A DNA stretch of 6,045 nucleotides, taken from assembly GCA_047973235.1 (NCBI GenBank), contig JBKEBP010000101.1, positions 1-6,045 on the forward strand, read 5' to 3'. Numbering within the stretch: the stretch's first letter is position 1; each line of letters begins with the position of its first letter. Shown in pieces: positions 1 through 5,465 of the stretch. This DNA comes from Aequitasia sp047973235. Lineage in GTDB: Bacteria > Bacillota > Clostridia > Lachnospirales > Lachnospiraceae. The notes below the pieces were generated by a model. It had not been told where the DNA came from and did not search any database. It saw nothing but the letters and a program-made list of their open reading frames with translations. The position numbers were made by a program, and so were the translations under genes.

Positions 1-325
1 GTTGAAGGGAATCATCTGATGGCGAACTGCCATAATGCTGAAATTTTGCAAACGGATCTATCTTTGATACTGTCTGTTGTATACTGTAAAACATCAAACC
101 TAAAGCTTCATCAACCTGTAAACGTGAGAGCAAATCTTCAATTCTATCTGAAATCGGTAATCTCCAATCTTTAAACGGCTCCATTTTTCCATTATGATTG
201 AGATCTTTAAAAGCATAACCTTCGTGTTCAATAATCATATCTTCGCTACTGACACCTAATGTTTTACCATCTCTGTTCTCAACCATTAAAAATCCTTGTT
301 TTTGTTTCACTTCATATTTTTTCAT
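1..325 (-). CDS. Glycoside hydrolase family 3 beta-glycosidase, N-terminal fragment
   Basis: The first 108 codons of a protein that runs off the left edge. ATG at 325-323 is preceded by GGAG (334-337), 8 nt upstream, within the 16-bp gap after the transporter stop. The protein has no signal peptide, so it is probably cytoplasmic. Residues 37-76 are the recognisable part: an Asp/Asn-rich DLNHNGKMEP segment, then FKDWRLPISDRIEDLLSRL and VDEALGLMFY. This matches the entry of bacterial GH3 beta-glucosidases and beta-xylosidases, where a 'DLN.NG...P..DWR' stretch precedes 'R..DLLSRMTLEEKAG.M'. Such enzymes are usually 700 residues or more and cleave terminal beta-linked sugars by a retaining mechanism. 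The catalytic Asp and acid/base residues lie outside the window, so the substrate cannot be read. Its place directly behind a sugar symporter supports hydrolysis of an imported glycoside. I recognise the family from memory of its motifs, without a search. Confidence 0.82.
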   Translation of the reverse strand, partial: MKKYEVKQKQGFLMVENRDGKTLGVSSEDMIIEHEGYAFKDLNHNGKMEPFKDWRLPISDRIEDLLSRLQVDEALGLMFYSIQQTVSKIDPFAKFQHYGSSPSDDSLQ

Positions 326-341
326 TTCAAAATCTCCAATC

Positions 342-1739
342 TTAATTTATTGTATTTTTTCTTCGTTCTTCTAAATCCAACTGCATTTCTGGCACTTTTT
401 TTTCTAAAGAGAAGAATAACATTAATATGATTATTACCAGATACAGAATAAGTGGCAGAAGGGCAAACAACCAAAGAATCATATTCATAGACGCCATATT
501 CTGTTGACTCAAACTTGCATCATATGTTCCGATTGCAAGTCCCCACCCAACAAAGGCAGCGCCTAATCCACTTCCGACCTTAGTTGCAAAACTCGAGGCG
601 CTGAAAGCAAGTCCGTCTGAACGTATTCCAAATCTCCATTCCCCATAATCGATTACATCAGCGATTAGTGCATTTCCTGACGCTGATATAAATCCCATGC
701 CACATCCTTTTAGCAAAATTCCAATAGTTACAAATATCATACTTTCTGGATTTAATAAAATAGAAACCATCCCCAACAATCCAATTGCAGAACCAGTTAT
801 GATTGTATTTCGTTTCCCAATTTTCCCTACCAATGTAGGGGCTAATGGCAGGGCTATAACCATGGATGGTATCATTGCAGATGCTATGATTCCCACCAGA
901 TTTTCATTATTCAGCCAGTATTTTGCATAGTATACATTTATTCCCGCCAGACCACTTATGATAAAATTACAGAGACTCATTCCAAGAACAAGATACCAAT
1001 ATGGATTGTGGATAATTGTACGCAGGGACTCTTTTAACGGAGCCTCCACCTTCTCACTTGAATTTACTCGTTCTTTTGTTCCTTTAAAACATATAAAAAA
1101 TAAAATCATTCCAATAAAACCAAGTATAGTCATAACGATTGTCCATGCGAGAGGGTTTTTTGATCCTTCTTCCCCACCTGCAAAATTAATCATAGGAATT
1201 GCTAGAATATTAATCACCATTCCCATAATTAGCGCTCCAAAACTTCGAAACACATTTAATGATACACGATCTTTAGCATCATTTGTAATCAAAACAGACA
1301 ATACTCCATAAGGTAGATTAATCGCTGTATAAACAAAAGTAGACATTAGATTATAGGTTATAAATGCCCAGATTACTTTTCCTGTCATACCAATATTGGG
1401 TATCGAAAACATGAGAACGGTTGCCACAAAAAACGGAACTGCCATCCATAATAACCAAGGTCTGGCTTTTCCATATTTGGAATGTGTTTTGTCTACAATT
1501 ATCCCCATAATAATATCTGAAATTCCGTCGAATATTCTCGAAATAAGAAATATTGATCCCGCTACTGAAGCTGCAATCCCCACTGAATCCGTATAATAAA
1601 AGGATATGTAAGCTGTAACAACGGACCAGACGATATTTGATGCCGCATCTCCAAGTCCATAGGATAACTTTTCTCGAAATCTAAGCTTATTATGTGTTTT
1701 TTTGTACATATTTTTCTCCACTTTGTTTGTTTCTTTCAT
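342..1739 (-). CDS. GPH-family (MelB-like) sugar:cation symporter, MFS fold
   Basis: A complete 465-residue membrane protein, about the usual GPH length, with around twelve hydrophobic segments. ATG at 1739-1737 is chosen because GGGAGG (1746-1751) lies 6 nt upstream; the later Met11 has no comparable site. Family marks are clear: GLGDAASN near residues 28-35, YYTDSVG (49-54), SRIFDGISDIIMG (67-79), DKTHSKYGKARPWLLW (83-98), and ADVIDYGEWRFGIRSDG (360-376) followed by FATKVGSGLGAA (384-395). By analogy with melibiose permease MelB, D71 and D75 match the two cation-site aspartates of helix 2, D31 matches the sugar-site aspartate of helix 1, and K387 the helix-11 lysine. The role is cation-coupled uptake of a glycoside, pentoside or hexuronide. 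The substrate is not readable, but the GH3 gene 16 bp downstream in the same operon suggests a beta-linked di- or oligosaccharide. Reading frame intact. Confidence 0.9.
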   Translation of the reverse strand: MKETNKVEKNMYKKTHNKLRFREKLSYGLGDAASNIVWSVVTAYISFYYTDSVGIAASVAGSIFLISRIFDGISDIIMGIIVDKTHSKYGKARPWLLWMAVPFFVATVLMFSIPNIGMTGKVIWAFITYNLMSTFVYTAINLPYGVLSVLITNDAKDRVSLNVFRSFGALIMGMVINILAIPMINFAGGEEGSKNPLAWTIVMTILGFIGMILFFICFKGTKERVNSSEKVEAPLKESLRTIIHNPYWYLVLGMSLCNFIISGLAGINVYYAKYWLNNENLVGIIASAMIPSMVIALPLAPTLVGKIGKRNTIITGSAIGLLGMVSILLNPESMIFVTIGILLKGCGMGFISASGNALIADVIDYGEWRFGIRSDGLAFSASSFATKVGSGLGAAFVGWGLAIGTYDASLSQQNMASMNMILWLFALLPLILYLVIIILMLFFSLEKKVPEMQLDLEERRKNTIN

Positions 1740-1745
1740 CTTAAA

Positions 1746-1804
1746 CCTCCCAAAATTAAATTTATATTGTTATTAAACCATAAAAAAGAAAAATAACATT
1801 GCAA
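1746..1804 (-). promoter_or_regulatory. Leader of the transporter operon: strong RBS and a weak candidate promoter
   Basis: Seen: a near-consensus Shine-Dalgarno GGGAGG at 1751-1746. Upstream the DNA is very AT-rich. A possible sigma-A type -35 TTGCAA (1804-1799) lies 16-17 nt from a poor -10 (TATGGT at 1782-1777 or ATGGTT at 1781-1776). The RBS is convincing. The promoter is a guess, because AT-rich DNA gives such matches easily. No clear operator repeat was seen between 1752 and 1868. Confidence 0.4.
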
Positions 1805-1868
1805 TTTATTTGGGTTTATTTTAATATTTTCATATATTGATATGGAGATATTTGAGATATGCTTATAG

Positions 1869-1946
1869 TTACGAGATGTTCCGGTTGAAGGTTCCGGTTG
1901 AAGTGATCAAAATTTTTGACAAAGAGTGTTTCATATGTGATATCAT
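1869..1946 (-). pseudogene. Truncated 5' remnant of a second transposase gene
   Basis: Reading on the minus strand from ATG 1946-1944, the frame gives MISHMKHSLSKILITS, then stops at TAA 1871-1869 after 25 codons. The intact-start transposase nearby begins MIPHRQLSLAEIFEDCQ; M-I-x-H, S-L and K/E-I line up. The stronger evidence is the shared leader. GGAGG (1960-1956) lies 9 nt before this ATG. The plus-strand blocks ggtggattg (1966-1974) and gacaactctatttta (1991-2005) recur at 3609-3617 and 3633-3647, each at nearly the same distance from its start codon. This is therefore the front end of a related IS, not a native gene. Homology fades after about 15 codons, near a 13-bp tandem duplication. 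A 73-codon open frame over the same bases (1816-2037) is a different frame and is not supported. Confidence 0.6.
1878..1903. repeat. Perfect 13-bp tandem duplication
   Basis: The 13-mer gttccggttgaag occurs twice back to back (1878-1890 and 1891-1903) without mismatch. The unit is not a multiple of three, so it shifts the frame of the transposase remnant it lies in. It sits where similarity to the intact-start copy is being lost. Slippage or repair at a break is a plausible origin. Confidence 0.9.
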
Positions 1947-2005
1947 ATATGTGAACCTCCATCATGGTGGATTGGTTAAAATCGTTTCGAGACAACTCTA
2001 TTTTA
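1944..2005 (-). repeat. Transposase leader repeat, copy 1 (copy 2 at 3587-3647)
   Basis: A 62-bp segment in the same orientation as the 61-bp segment 3587-3647. Each holds an ATG, an upstream GGAG(G), the block ggtggattg exactly 19 bases beyond the ATG codon on the plus strand, and the 15-mer gacaactctatttta 15-16 bases further on. Bases between the blocks have diverged. The sequences beyond gacaactctatttta are unrelated in the two places. Confidence 0.75.
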
Positions 2006-2008
2006 AAT
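1998..2008. repeat. Left flanking direct repeat (candidate target duplication)
   Basis: The 11-mer ctattttaaat is repeated in direct orientation at 3731-3741. The two copies enclose the transposase and the inverted ends at 2009-2023 and 3715-3729, as a target-site duplication would. Caution: it is AT-rich, and its first 8 bases belong to the conserved leader block, so coincidence is possible. Confidence 0.4.
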
Positions 2009-2023
2009 AGTTGATTGCGAAAC
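2009..2023 (+). repeat. Candidate left terminal inverted repeat of the IS
   Basis: AGTTGATTGCGAAAC, matched by the inverted sequence at 3715-3729 with three mismatches. The run TTGCGAAAC (2015-2023) is perfect. Part of it also forms the arm of the stem-loop 2012-2036. Confidence 0.45.
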
Positions 2024-2036
2024 AAGTTCGCAATCA
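2012..2036. other. Perfect 10-bp stem-loop inside the left IS end
   Basis: The arm tgattgcgaa (2012-2021) pairs completely with ttcgcaatca (2027-2036) around a 5-nt loop. There is no T-run after it on either strand, so it is a poor intrinsic terminator. It overlaps the candidate terminal repeat and may be a transposase-binding or subterminal structure. Confidence 0.6.
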
Positions 2037-2050
2037 TGATTGAAACAATG

Positions 2051-2077
2051 CTAGAATGCTGCTATGCAGGATTCTAG
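2051..2077. other. Second stem-loop downstream of the transposase
   Basis: ctagaat (2051-2057) pairs with attctag (2071-2077). Inside, after one G/G mismatch, ctgc (2059-2062) pairs with gcag (2066-2069) around a 3-nt loop. It lies about 70 bp past the transposase stop. It could help end transcription or block read-through into the IS, but it lacks a T-tract. Confidence 0.5.
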
Positions 2078-2149
2078 AGCGGATAAGTGAAAACTTTTGG
2101 ATTTTTGGCACAACAAATAAGCCTCATAAAGTTATGAAGTTGCTAAGCT

Positions 2150-3589
2150 CTATGCAATAAGTGGTTTTAAACTTCGGAGATACTGGTACTGATGTATTTT
2201 ATCAGCAACCATTACAGTAACCAATTGAGCAATACCAGCAAGTAAAAGATCTGCATGCAGAGTCTTTTCATTCTGAGTTTTGCGTCCAGCAATACAGAAG
2301 CTGTCCTTGAAGTGATTGATGGATTTTTCAACATTAACACGGATTTTATAGGTATCAACCCATTCCCTTGAACCACGTTCCACACCGGGGTAGGCTCTAA
2401 GATTTCTTTCGGGATAGACATAAATCATTCTTCCACAGGATGAGGTTGTACACGGATTTTCACAATGGCATACCCGCCGTTTGGTTTTATTTTCACGGCA
2501 GTATTCCCATTTCATCTTTGGGCATACAAATTTCATGGTTGGAAGTTTGCTTTGTAGGTGAGATTTACTTCCTTCTCGTTTCATTGGAAGAGATGAATCA
2601 TTTGGACAGCATGGAATACCGCTTTCATTAAAAATATATCCATTTACCTCCATAGAAAGTTTTACTTTTAGAGGAATGAATGCTTTTTCAAATCCAAACT
2701 CACTGAAAAGTGTTTTGTAGATTTCAATGGTATCAAACGCAGCATCACCAAGAAATATTTTAGGATTGATAAGCGGGTGCTTCCAAAAGAAATCAAAGAG
2801 AACGGGAAGCAATGCTTTTGAATCCGCAAGAGATTTATCTTCATCAGGAAAATTGGATTTCTTTTCAACAACGATATCAGGATTAGAATTTAAGAAATCC
2901 TTATTGTAAAAAGTAACATCGCGAACGATGCCAAGGCCATTTGTAACAATACCAAATTTATAAGCATAGCAGAAATGACCATTGATATACATTTACTGGA
3001 TAGCCGGATTGGAAGCAGCATGAGTCGGCATGGAACCGTATGCTGCCTTATAAGGGTCATAATTCTTATCAAAGTTGTTTGCTTTAGCAAAAGCTTTCAA
3101 CTGTTTAATAATACGGTTTGCATACTTAGGATTGTTTTCGGTTACCCAGGCTTCAATTCCAGATGTATCAAAGATTGTCATGGAGGCAAGTTTCGGATCA
3201 AGCTTCTGGCATATCGGTTCGGTCAAATCAACCATGTGGTCGAAAATTGATTGTAAGTCCAAAAGAAAATCCTGCTTGAAGCGAGTGAATTTTGAGGCAT
3301 CAGGAACAACATCAAACCCACAGAAATCACGTAATTCCTGAGAGTATTTTAGGAAAACAATCAATAGTGAATCCGTTGGGATAGAGAAAATACGTTGAAT
3401 AAGAAAAGCCCTGAGCATTGGAAAAAGCTGGTGCTTGCGTGGTCTTCCTGTAGAAGCGTGGAAATGAGTAACAAAAGAAACAGGAACAATTTCATCGAGA
3501 AGAGAGAGAAACTCATATTTGTCATTATCAAATTTATTTTGGCAATCTTCAAAAATTTCTGCCAAAGATAATTGTCTATGTGGTATCAT
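2150..3589 (-). pseudogene. DDE transposase interrupted by an in-frame stop codon
   Basis: One continuous reading frame of 479 codons, broken by TAA at 2995-2993 (codon 199). ATG 3589-3587 is preferred because GGAG (3603-3600) precedes it and the related remnant uses the equivalent codon; the longer open frame from 3658 reads through the leader. Residues 35-110 resemble DUF772 transposase N-termini: GRPRKHQLFPMLRAFLIQR, then a 'F.GFD.VPDASKFTRFK' segment. Likely catalytic residues are D141 (IFDTSGIEAW), D282 (FLGDAAFDTIEIY) and E421 (RVNVEKSINHFKD). A cysteine cluster (C327, C328, C356, C364, C374, C376, C380, C385) lies between D282 and E421, as in IS1182-like proteins. Family homology runs across the stop: N-terminal ...AASNPAIQ, stop, then YINGHFCYAYKFGIVTNGLGI. 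CAG-TAA-ATG probably derives from CAG-CAA-ATG. The part after the stop (2150-2992) starts with an ATG that is just an internal Met and has no RBS of its own. Catalytic residues are split across the stop, so no active product is expected without read-through. Confidence 0.8.
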
Positions 3590-3647
3590 GTAGGTACATC
3601 TCCTTTTTGGTGGATTGATAAATTGGTTTTTAGACAACTCTATTTTA
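3587..3647 (-). promoter_or_regulatory. Transposase start region: RBS and conserved leader (copy 2)
   Basis: On the minus strand, the sequence AAGGAGATG lies upstream of ATG 3589-3587, with GGAG at 3603-3600. Further upstream are the two blocks shared with 1966-1974 and 1991-2005. A TATGAT/TAAAAT-like -10 lies near 3645-3655, but I found no clear -35. The conservation of this untranslated leader in two copies suggests that it matters for transposase expression. Confidence 0.5.
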
Positions 3648-3711
3648 TCATAAACCATTGAGGAGATGTTTTGTTTTATATAAGAAAAAACACCGAAAAA
3701 ATACGGGTTTT

Positions 3712-3728
3712 GGCGTTTCGCAAACGCC
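3712..3728. other. Perfect 7-bp stem-loop at the right IS end
   Basis: ggcgttt (3712-3718) pairs with aaacgcc (3722-3728) around cgc. The loop region holds TTCGCAA, also present in the left-end stem-loop (2027-2033). It lies about 30 bp upstream of the regulator start and overlaps the candidate right terminal repeat. As a plus-strand terminator it is weak, because only tactatttt follows. Confidence 0.6.
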
Positions 3729-3729
3729 T
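3715..3729 (-). repeat. Candidate right terminal inverted repeat of the IS
   Basis: Read on the minus strand this is AGGCGTTTGCGAAAC, matching 2009-2023 at 12 of 15 positions. It is followed outward by one base and then the flanking 11-mer at 3731. Confidence 0.45.
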
Positions 3730-3730
3730 A

Positions 3731-3741
3731 CTATTTTAAAT
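3731..3741. repeat. Right flanking direct repeat (candidate target duplication)
   Basis: ctattttaaat, identical to 1998-2008 and in the same orientation. It abuts the RBS region of the regulator gene, so the IS would have inserted only about 20-30 bp upstream of that start codon. Confidence 0.4.
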
Positions 3742-3759
3742 CAAAAAAGGAGTTCAAAA

Positions 3760-4128
3760 ATGGATATCTTTAAGGCAATAACCATGTTGTGCGAAATTGA
3801 ACATATTCCAATTCAGATATTTCAAAAGGAACAAATTATTTCGGAACATGATTTAGTTTTTTCAGATAATAATCCTGCCTTTTATTTTCTTAAAGAGCTG
3901 ATAAGATCTGACAGTAAAATGGATGCAACCATTACAAAAGATTCTCTTATTTGTGGTTTTGTACGTGATACAAAACAGAACCTGCTTATAATTGCAGGTC
4001 CTGTGCTTGAATTTCCTTGCCCAATCAACTGTGCAAAACATGTTGCAATAGACGTGGGTTTAACCGAAACAAATGTTCCGGTTTTGAAAGACTATTTAAT
4101 TGCACATTCAAATTTTAGTTTGGTGAAT
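3760..4128 (+). CDS. AraC-family-like transcriptional regulator, N-terminal sensory part, truncated by the junction
   Basis: ATG at 3760 has AGGAG (3748-3752) 7 nt upstream; the open frame upstream to 3658 lacks such a site. About 123 codons look like genuine bacterial protein: MDIFKAITMLCEIEHIPIQIF, then a mixed alpha/beta stretch with SLICGFVRDTKQNLLIIAGPVLEFPCP (62-88), KHVAIDVGLTETNVPVLKDYL (93-113) and HSNFSLVNL. This resembles the N-terminal sensing half of AraC-type regulators of Firmicutes sugar loci, which run to about 400 residues with two C-terminal helix-turn-helix motifs. Those motifs are absent here, so the AraC call rests on N-terminal resemblance and context: transcribed away from a sugar symporter/GH3 operon, its likely target. 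The end given is approximate. The frame stays open to TGA 4420-4422, but the last part (poly-Asn then SINE translation) is not bacterial coding sequence. Confidence 0.6.
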
Positions 4129-4238
4129 TTAAAGTTGCTGAAAAATCTGAAATACACTTCCTTCAAATTTGGCAATCAAACCCTCAATTTTGGCAAGCTG
4201 CAATTCAGCTACTGTCTTAAAAATAATGATAGTAGCCT
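4129..4238. other. Junction zone between bacterial and eukaryote-like DNA
   Basis: Somewhere in this stretch the regulator sequence ends and repeat-rich, non-coding DNA begins. Translation in the regulator frame gives LLKNLKYTSFKFGNQ, which could still belong to the regulator, then low-complexity sequence. I cannot place the breakpoint more closely. No mobile-element end or duplicated target is evident at the join. Confidence 0.55.
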
Positions 4239-4298
4239 CAACAACAACAATAACAATAATAATAATAATAATAATATCATTATTATTACTATTACTAC
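4239..4298. repeat. (AAC/AAT)n then (ATT)n microsatellite, probable SINE tail
   Basis: CAA repeats pass into AAT repeats (to about 4275), then invert around atcattatt into ATT/ACT repeats up to 4298. It encodes the asparagine run in the chimeric frame. It adjoins the body of the minus-strand SINE, where a short-repeat 3' tail is expected. Confidence 0.9.
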
Positions 4299-4576
4299 AT
4301 TTCCACTCTTGCTCTACTCAGTAATTCATTCACCCTCCTATAAAGGTAAAGCTGGGAACATATGCTATAACTGTACATTGCAGTGGCACTCATCTCTGCC
4401 GCCTCAGCCCTTGAGCCTGTGAGAGGTAAGAACCCATTACTCTGGGACAAAGGGCCAATGTGATATCCAGGTTACCACAGTTTACCTTCTCCAGGTTTCC
4501 CCAGGTACTCATGTATCAACCAGCCTGGAAGGGAGGGTAGACAGCTGAGTGGGCTGCAAGCCAACTGCCCATGCTG

Positions 4577-4630
4577 GGATTTGAACCTGGGCCTGCGGAT
4601 TCATAGCTAGACATGCTAACCACTACACCA
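4577..4630 (-). promoter_or_regulatory. RNA polymerase III type 2 internal promoter (A and B boxes) of the SINE
   Basis: A box region 4630-4612 and B box 4587-4577, separated by 24 nt. The B box matches the GGTTCRANYCC consensus exactly. The spacing is a little short but workable. Whether this copy is transcribed cannot be told. Confidence 0.6.
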
Positions 4631-4640
4631 TGAAGGTGCT

Positions 4641-4915
4641 TGCCCTCCTATGGGTCAGCGAGTATTCACTTTCACAAAATCTCGCCCTTGCCAATTCCCT
4701 CCTCTCATTTTCCTTCTTCCCATTCCCTTTAAACTTCCATTTTTCTCTCTTTTACCTTTGCTACTACTGCAAAGTGGTCAGAACCTTTAAACATTCCTCT
4801 CACAACCTTTGCATCCAATACATCCTGCTTCATCCTATTATCCAGTTATATAATCTATGAAGCTCATTTCCTTTCCCTTGCCCAGGTATACCTATGGATC
4901 AATGAAACAGATGCA
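4641..4915. other. No gene seen; pyrimidine-rich eukaryote-like spacer
   Basis: From about 4680 to 4770 the plus strand is dominated by C and T. Open frames here are short, low-complexity in translation and lack start context. Nothing functional can be supported. Confidence 0.6.
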
Positions 4916-4978
4916 TAAGTAAGTAAATAAATAAACAAATAATAAGTAAATAAATAAACAAATATATAAATAAATAAG
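4916..4978. repeat. (TAAA)n-type microsatellite with a 23-bp higher-order repeat
   Basis: Degenerate TAAA/TAAG/CAAA units. The 20-mer aagtaaataaataaacaaat appears at 4921-4940 and again at 4944-4963, separated by aat, so the tract grew partly by duplicating a 23-bp block. It may be the tail of another retroelement, but no head was identified. Confidence 0.9.
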
Positions 4979-5465
4979 GCCACCTGCTACCAAATGGTCC
5001 TCTACAATTTGTATTGAATAATTTGTTATGAAACCTTAAGTACGCTAAATCCTTAAATTATGCTCAAACTGTCCTGGACAACAAGATATAGTATATAAGC
5101 AGACAGCTTAAGTTAAATGCAGACTTACATCAGACCCTCAATAATAAACAGATTGCTACAGCTACTACTACCACGACCACCACAAAAAGTGGCTTGGATT
5201 TTTAAAAAATACTAGGCCAAGACAACTTACCTAGTATTGTGTATGTATGCGTGCCCCCTGGTGGGCAACCCTCAGGAAGCACGTGCCCTCACACTGTCAA
5301 GGGCATGAGAGAATGGAGATCATTAGCAGAGTTTCGGAAAACAGCTTCTCAAGACATGGAGCTAACATAGGTGAAAAACAGGATGAGGGGGACCAATCAG
5401 CTGACAGGTGGAAGGGAGGGAGGCAAGGAAGGTTACAGTCTGTGGGAGGAAAAAGGATAATCATG
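4979..5465. other. Gene-free eukaryote-like spacer with scattered regulatory-looking motifs
   Basis: No plausible coding sequence on either strand. It holds a TATATAAG sequence (5092-5099), a CTCF-like motif (minus strand, 5253-5264), a CACGTG E-box (5280-5285) and a GACCAATCAG CCAAT-box match (5391-5400). Each is short and none is supported by a gene nearby. Confidence 0.5.
5249..5269 (-). promoter_or_regulatory. CTCF-like binding motif
   Basis: The minus strand of 5264-5253 reads CCACCAGGGGGC, an exact fit to the core CCASYAGRKGGC of the animal insulator protein CTCF. The outer flanks fit less well. A 12-bp match can arise by chance and no chromatin data exist, so this is only a candidate. 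Confidence 0.35.

Larger units (their letters stand above)
2009..3729 (-). mobile_element. Insertion sequence with DUF772-type DDE transposase (IS1182/IS5-like), probably inactive
   Basis: The core evidence is the single transposase frame at 2150-3589. The ends are inferred. Plus-strand 2009-2023 (AGTTGATTGCGAAAC) and the reverse complement of 3715-3729 (AGGCGTTTGCGAAAC) match at 12 of 15 positions, including nine in a row. Just outside, the 11-mer ctattttaaat is present on both sides. The implied length of about 1.72 kb suits an element with one transposase of about 480 codons. Between the stop codon and the left end lie about 140 non-coding bases with two stem-loops. The element sits between a regulator and the divergent sugar operon, so it has probably split a shared promoter region. 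The transposase has a premature stop, so the element could move only with help from an intact copy. The exact boundaries are the weakest part of this call. Confidence 0.6.
4239..4640 (-). mobile_element. tRNA-derived SINE (animal-type), minus strand
   Basis: On the minus strand, the head near 4640-4565 carries RNA polymerase III internal promoter motifs. The A box lies in TGGTGTAGTGGTTAGCATG (4630-4612) and the B box is GGTTCAAATCC (4587-4577). A unique body follows to about 4320 and ends in a trinucleotide-repeat tail (4298-4239). Head, body and simple-repeat tail is the standard SINE plan. The phrase 'GTGTAGTGGTTAGC ... CAGGTTCAAATCCCAG' is common in tRNA-derived SINEs of invertebrates and lower vertebrates, from memory. 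The tRNA part is degenerate: T-stem pairing fails at two of five positions and no acceptor stem forms. I could not confirm target duplications. Both ends are approximate. Confidence 0.65.

Noticed and set aside
697..1596. Several plus-strand open frames of 66-117 codons
   Set aside because: They lie antisense inside the well-supported symporter gene and show no family motif or start context.
1816..2037. A 73-codon minus-strand open frame
   Set aside because: It starts inside the IS-end stem-loop and reads the leader in a different frame. The matching frame to the transposase start begins at 1946, so this is not a gene.
2150..2992. A separate 280-codon gene for the second half of the transposase
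   Set aside because: It starts at an internal Met directly after an in-frame stop, lacks an RBS, and continues the fold of the upstream part. It is treated as one broken gene.
3590..3658. Upstream start for the transposase at 3658
   Set aside because: It has no fitting RBS, translates the conserved leader, and the related copy supports ATG at 3589.
3658..3759. Upstream start for the regulator at 3658
   Set aside because: It overlaps the transposase leader and crosses the IS end. AGGAG at 3748-3752 clearly serves ATG 3760.
4565..4640. A functional tRNA gene on the minus strand
   Set aside because: A and B boxes are present, but the acceptor stem does not pair and the T stem has two mismatches. 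A long body and repeat tail follow, which fits a SINE.
4916..4978. CRISPR-like repeats
   Set aside because: The repeated block is simple tetranucleotide DNA with a 3-bp spacer, not a repeat-spacer array.
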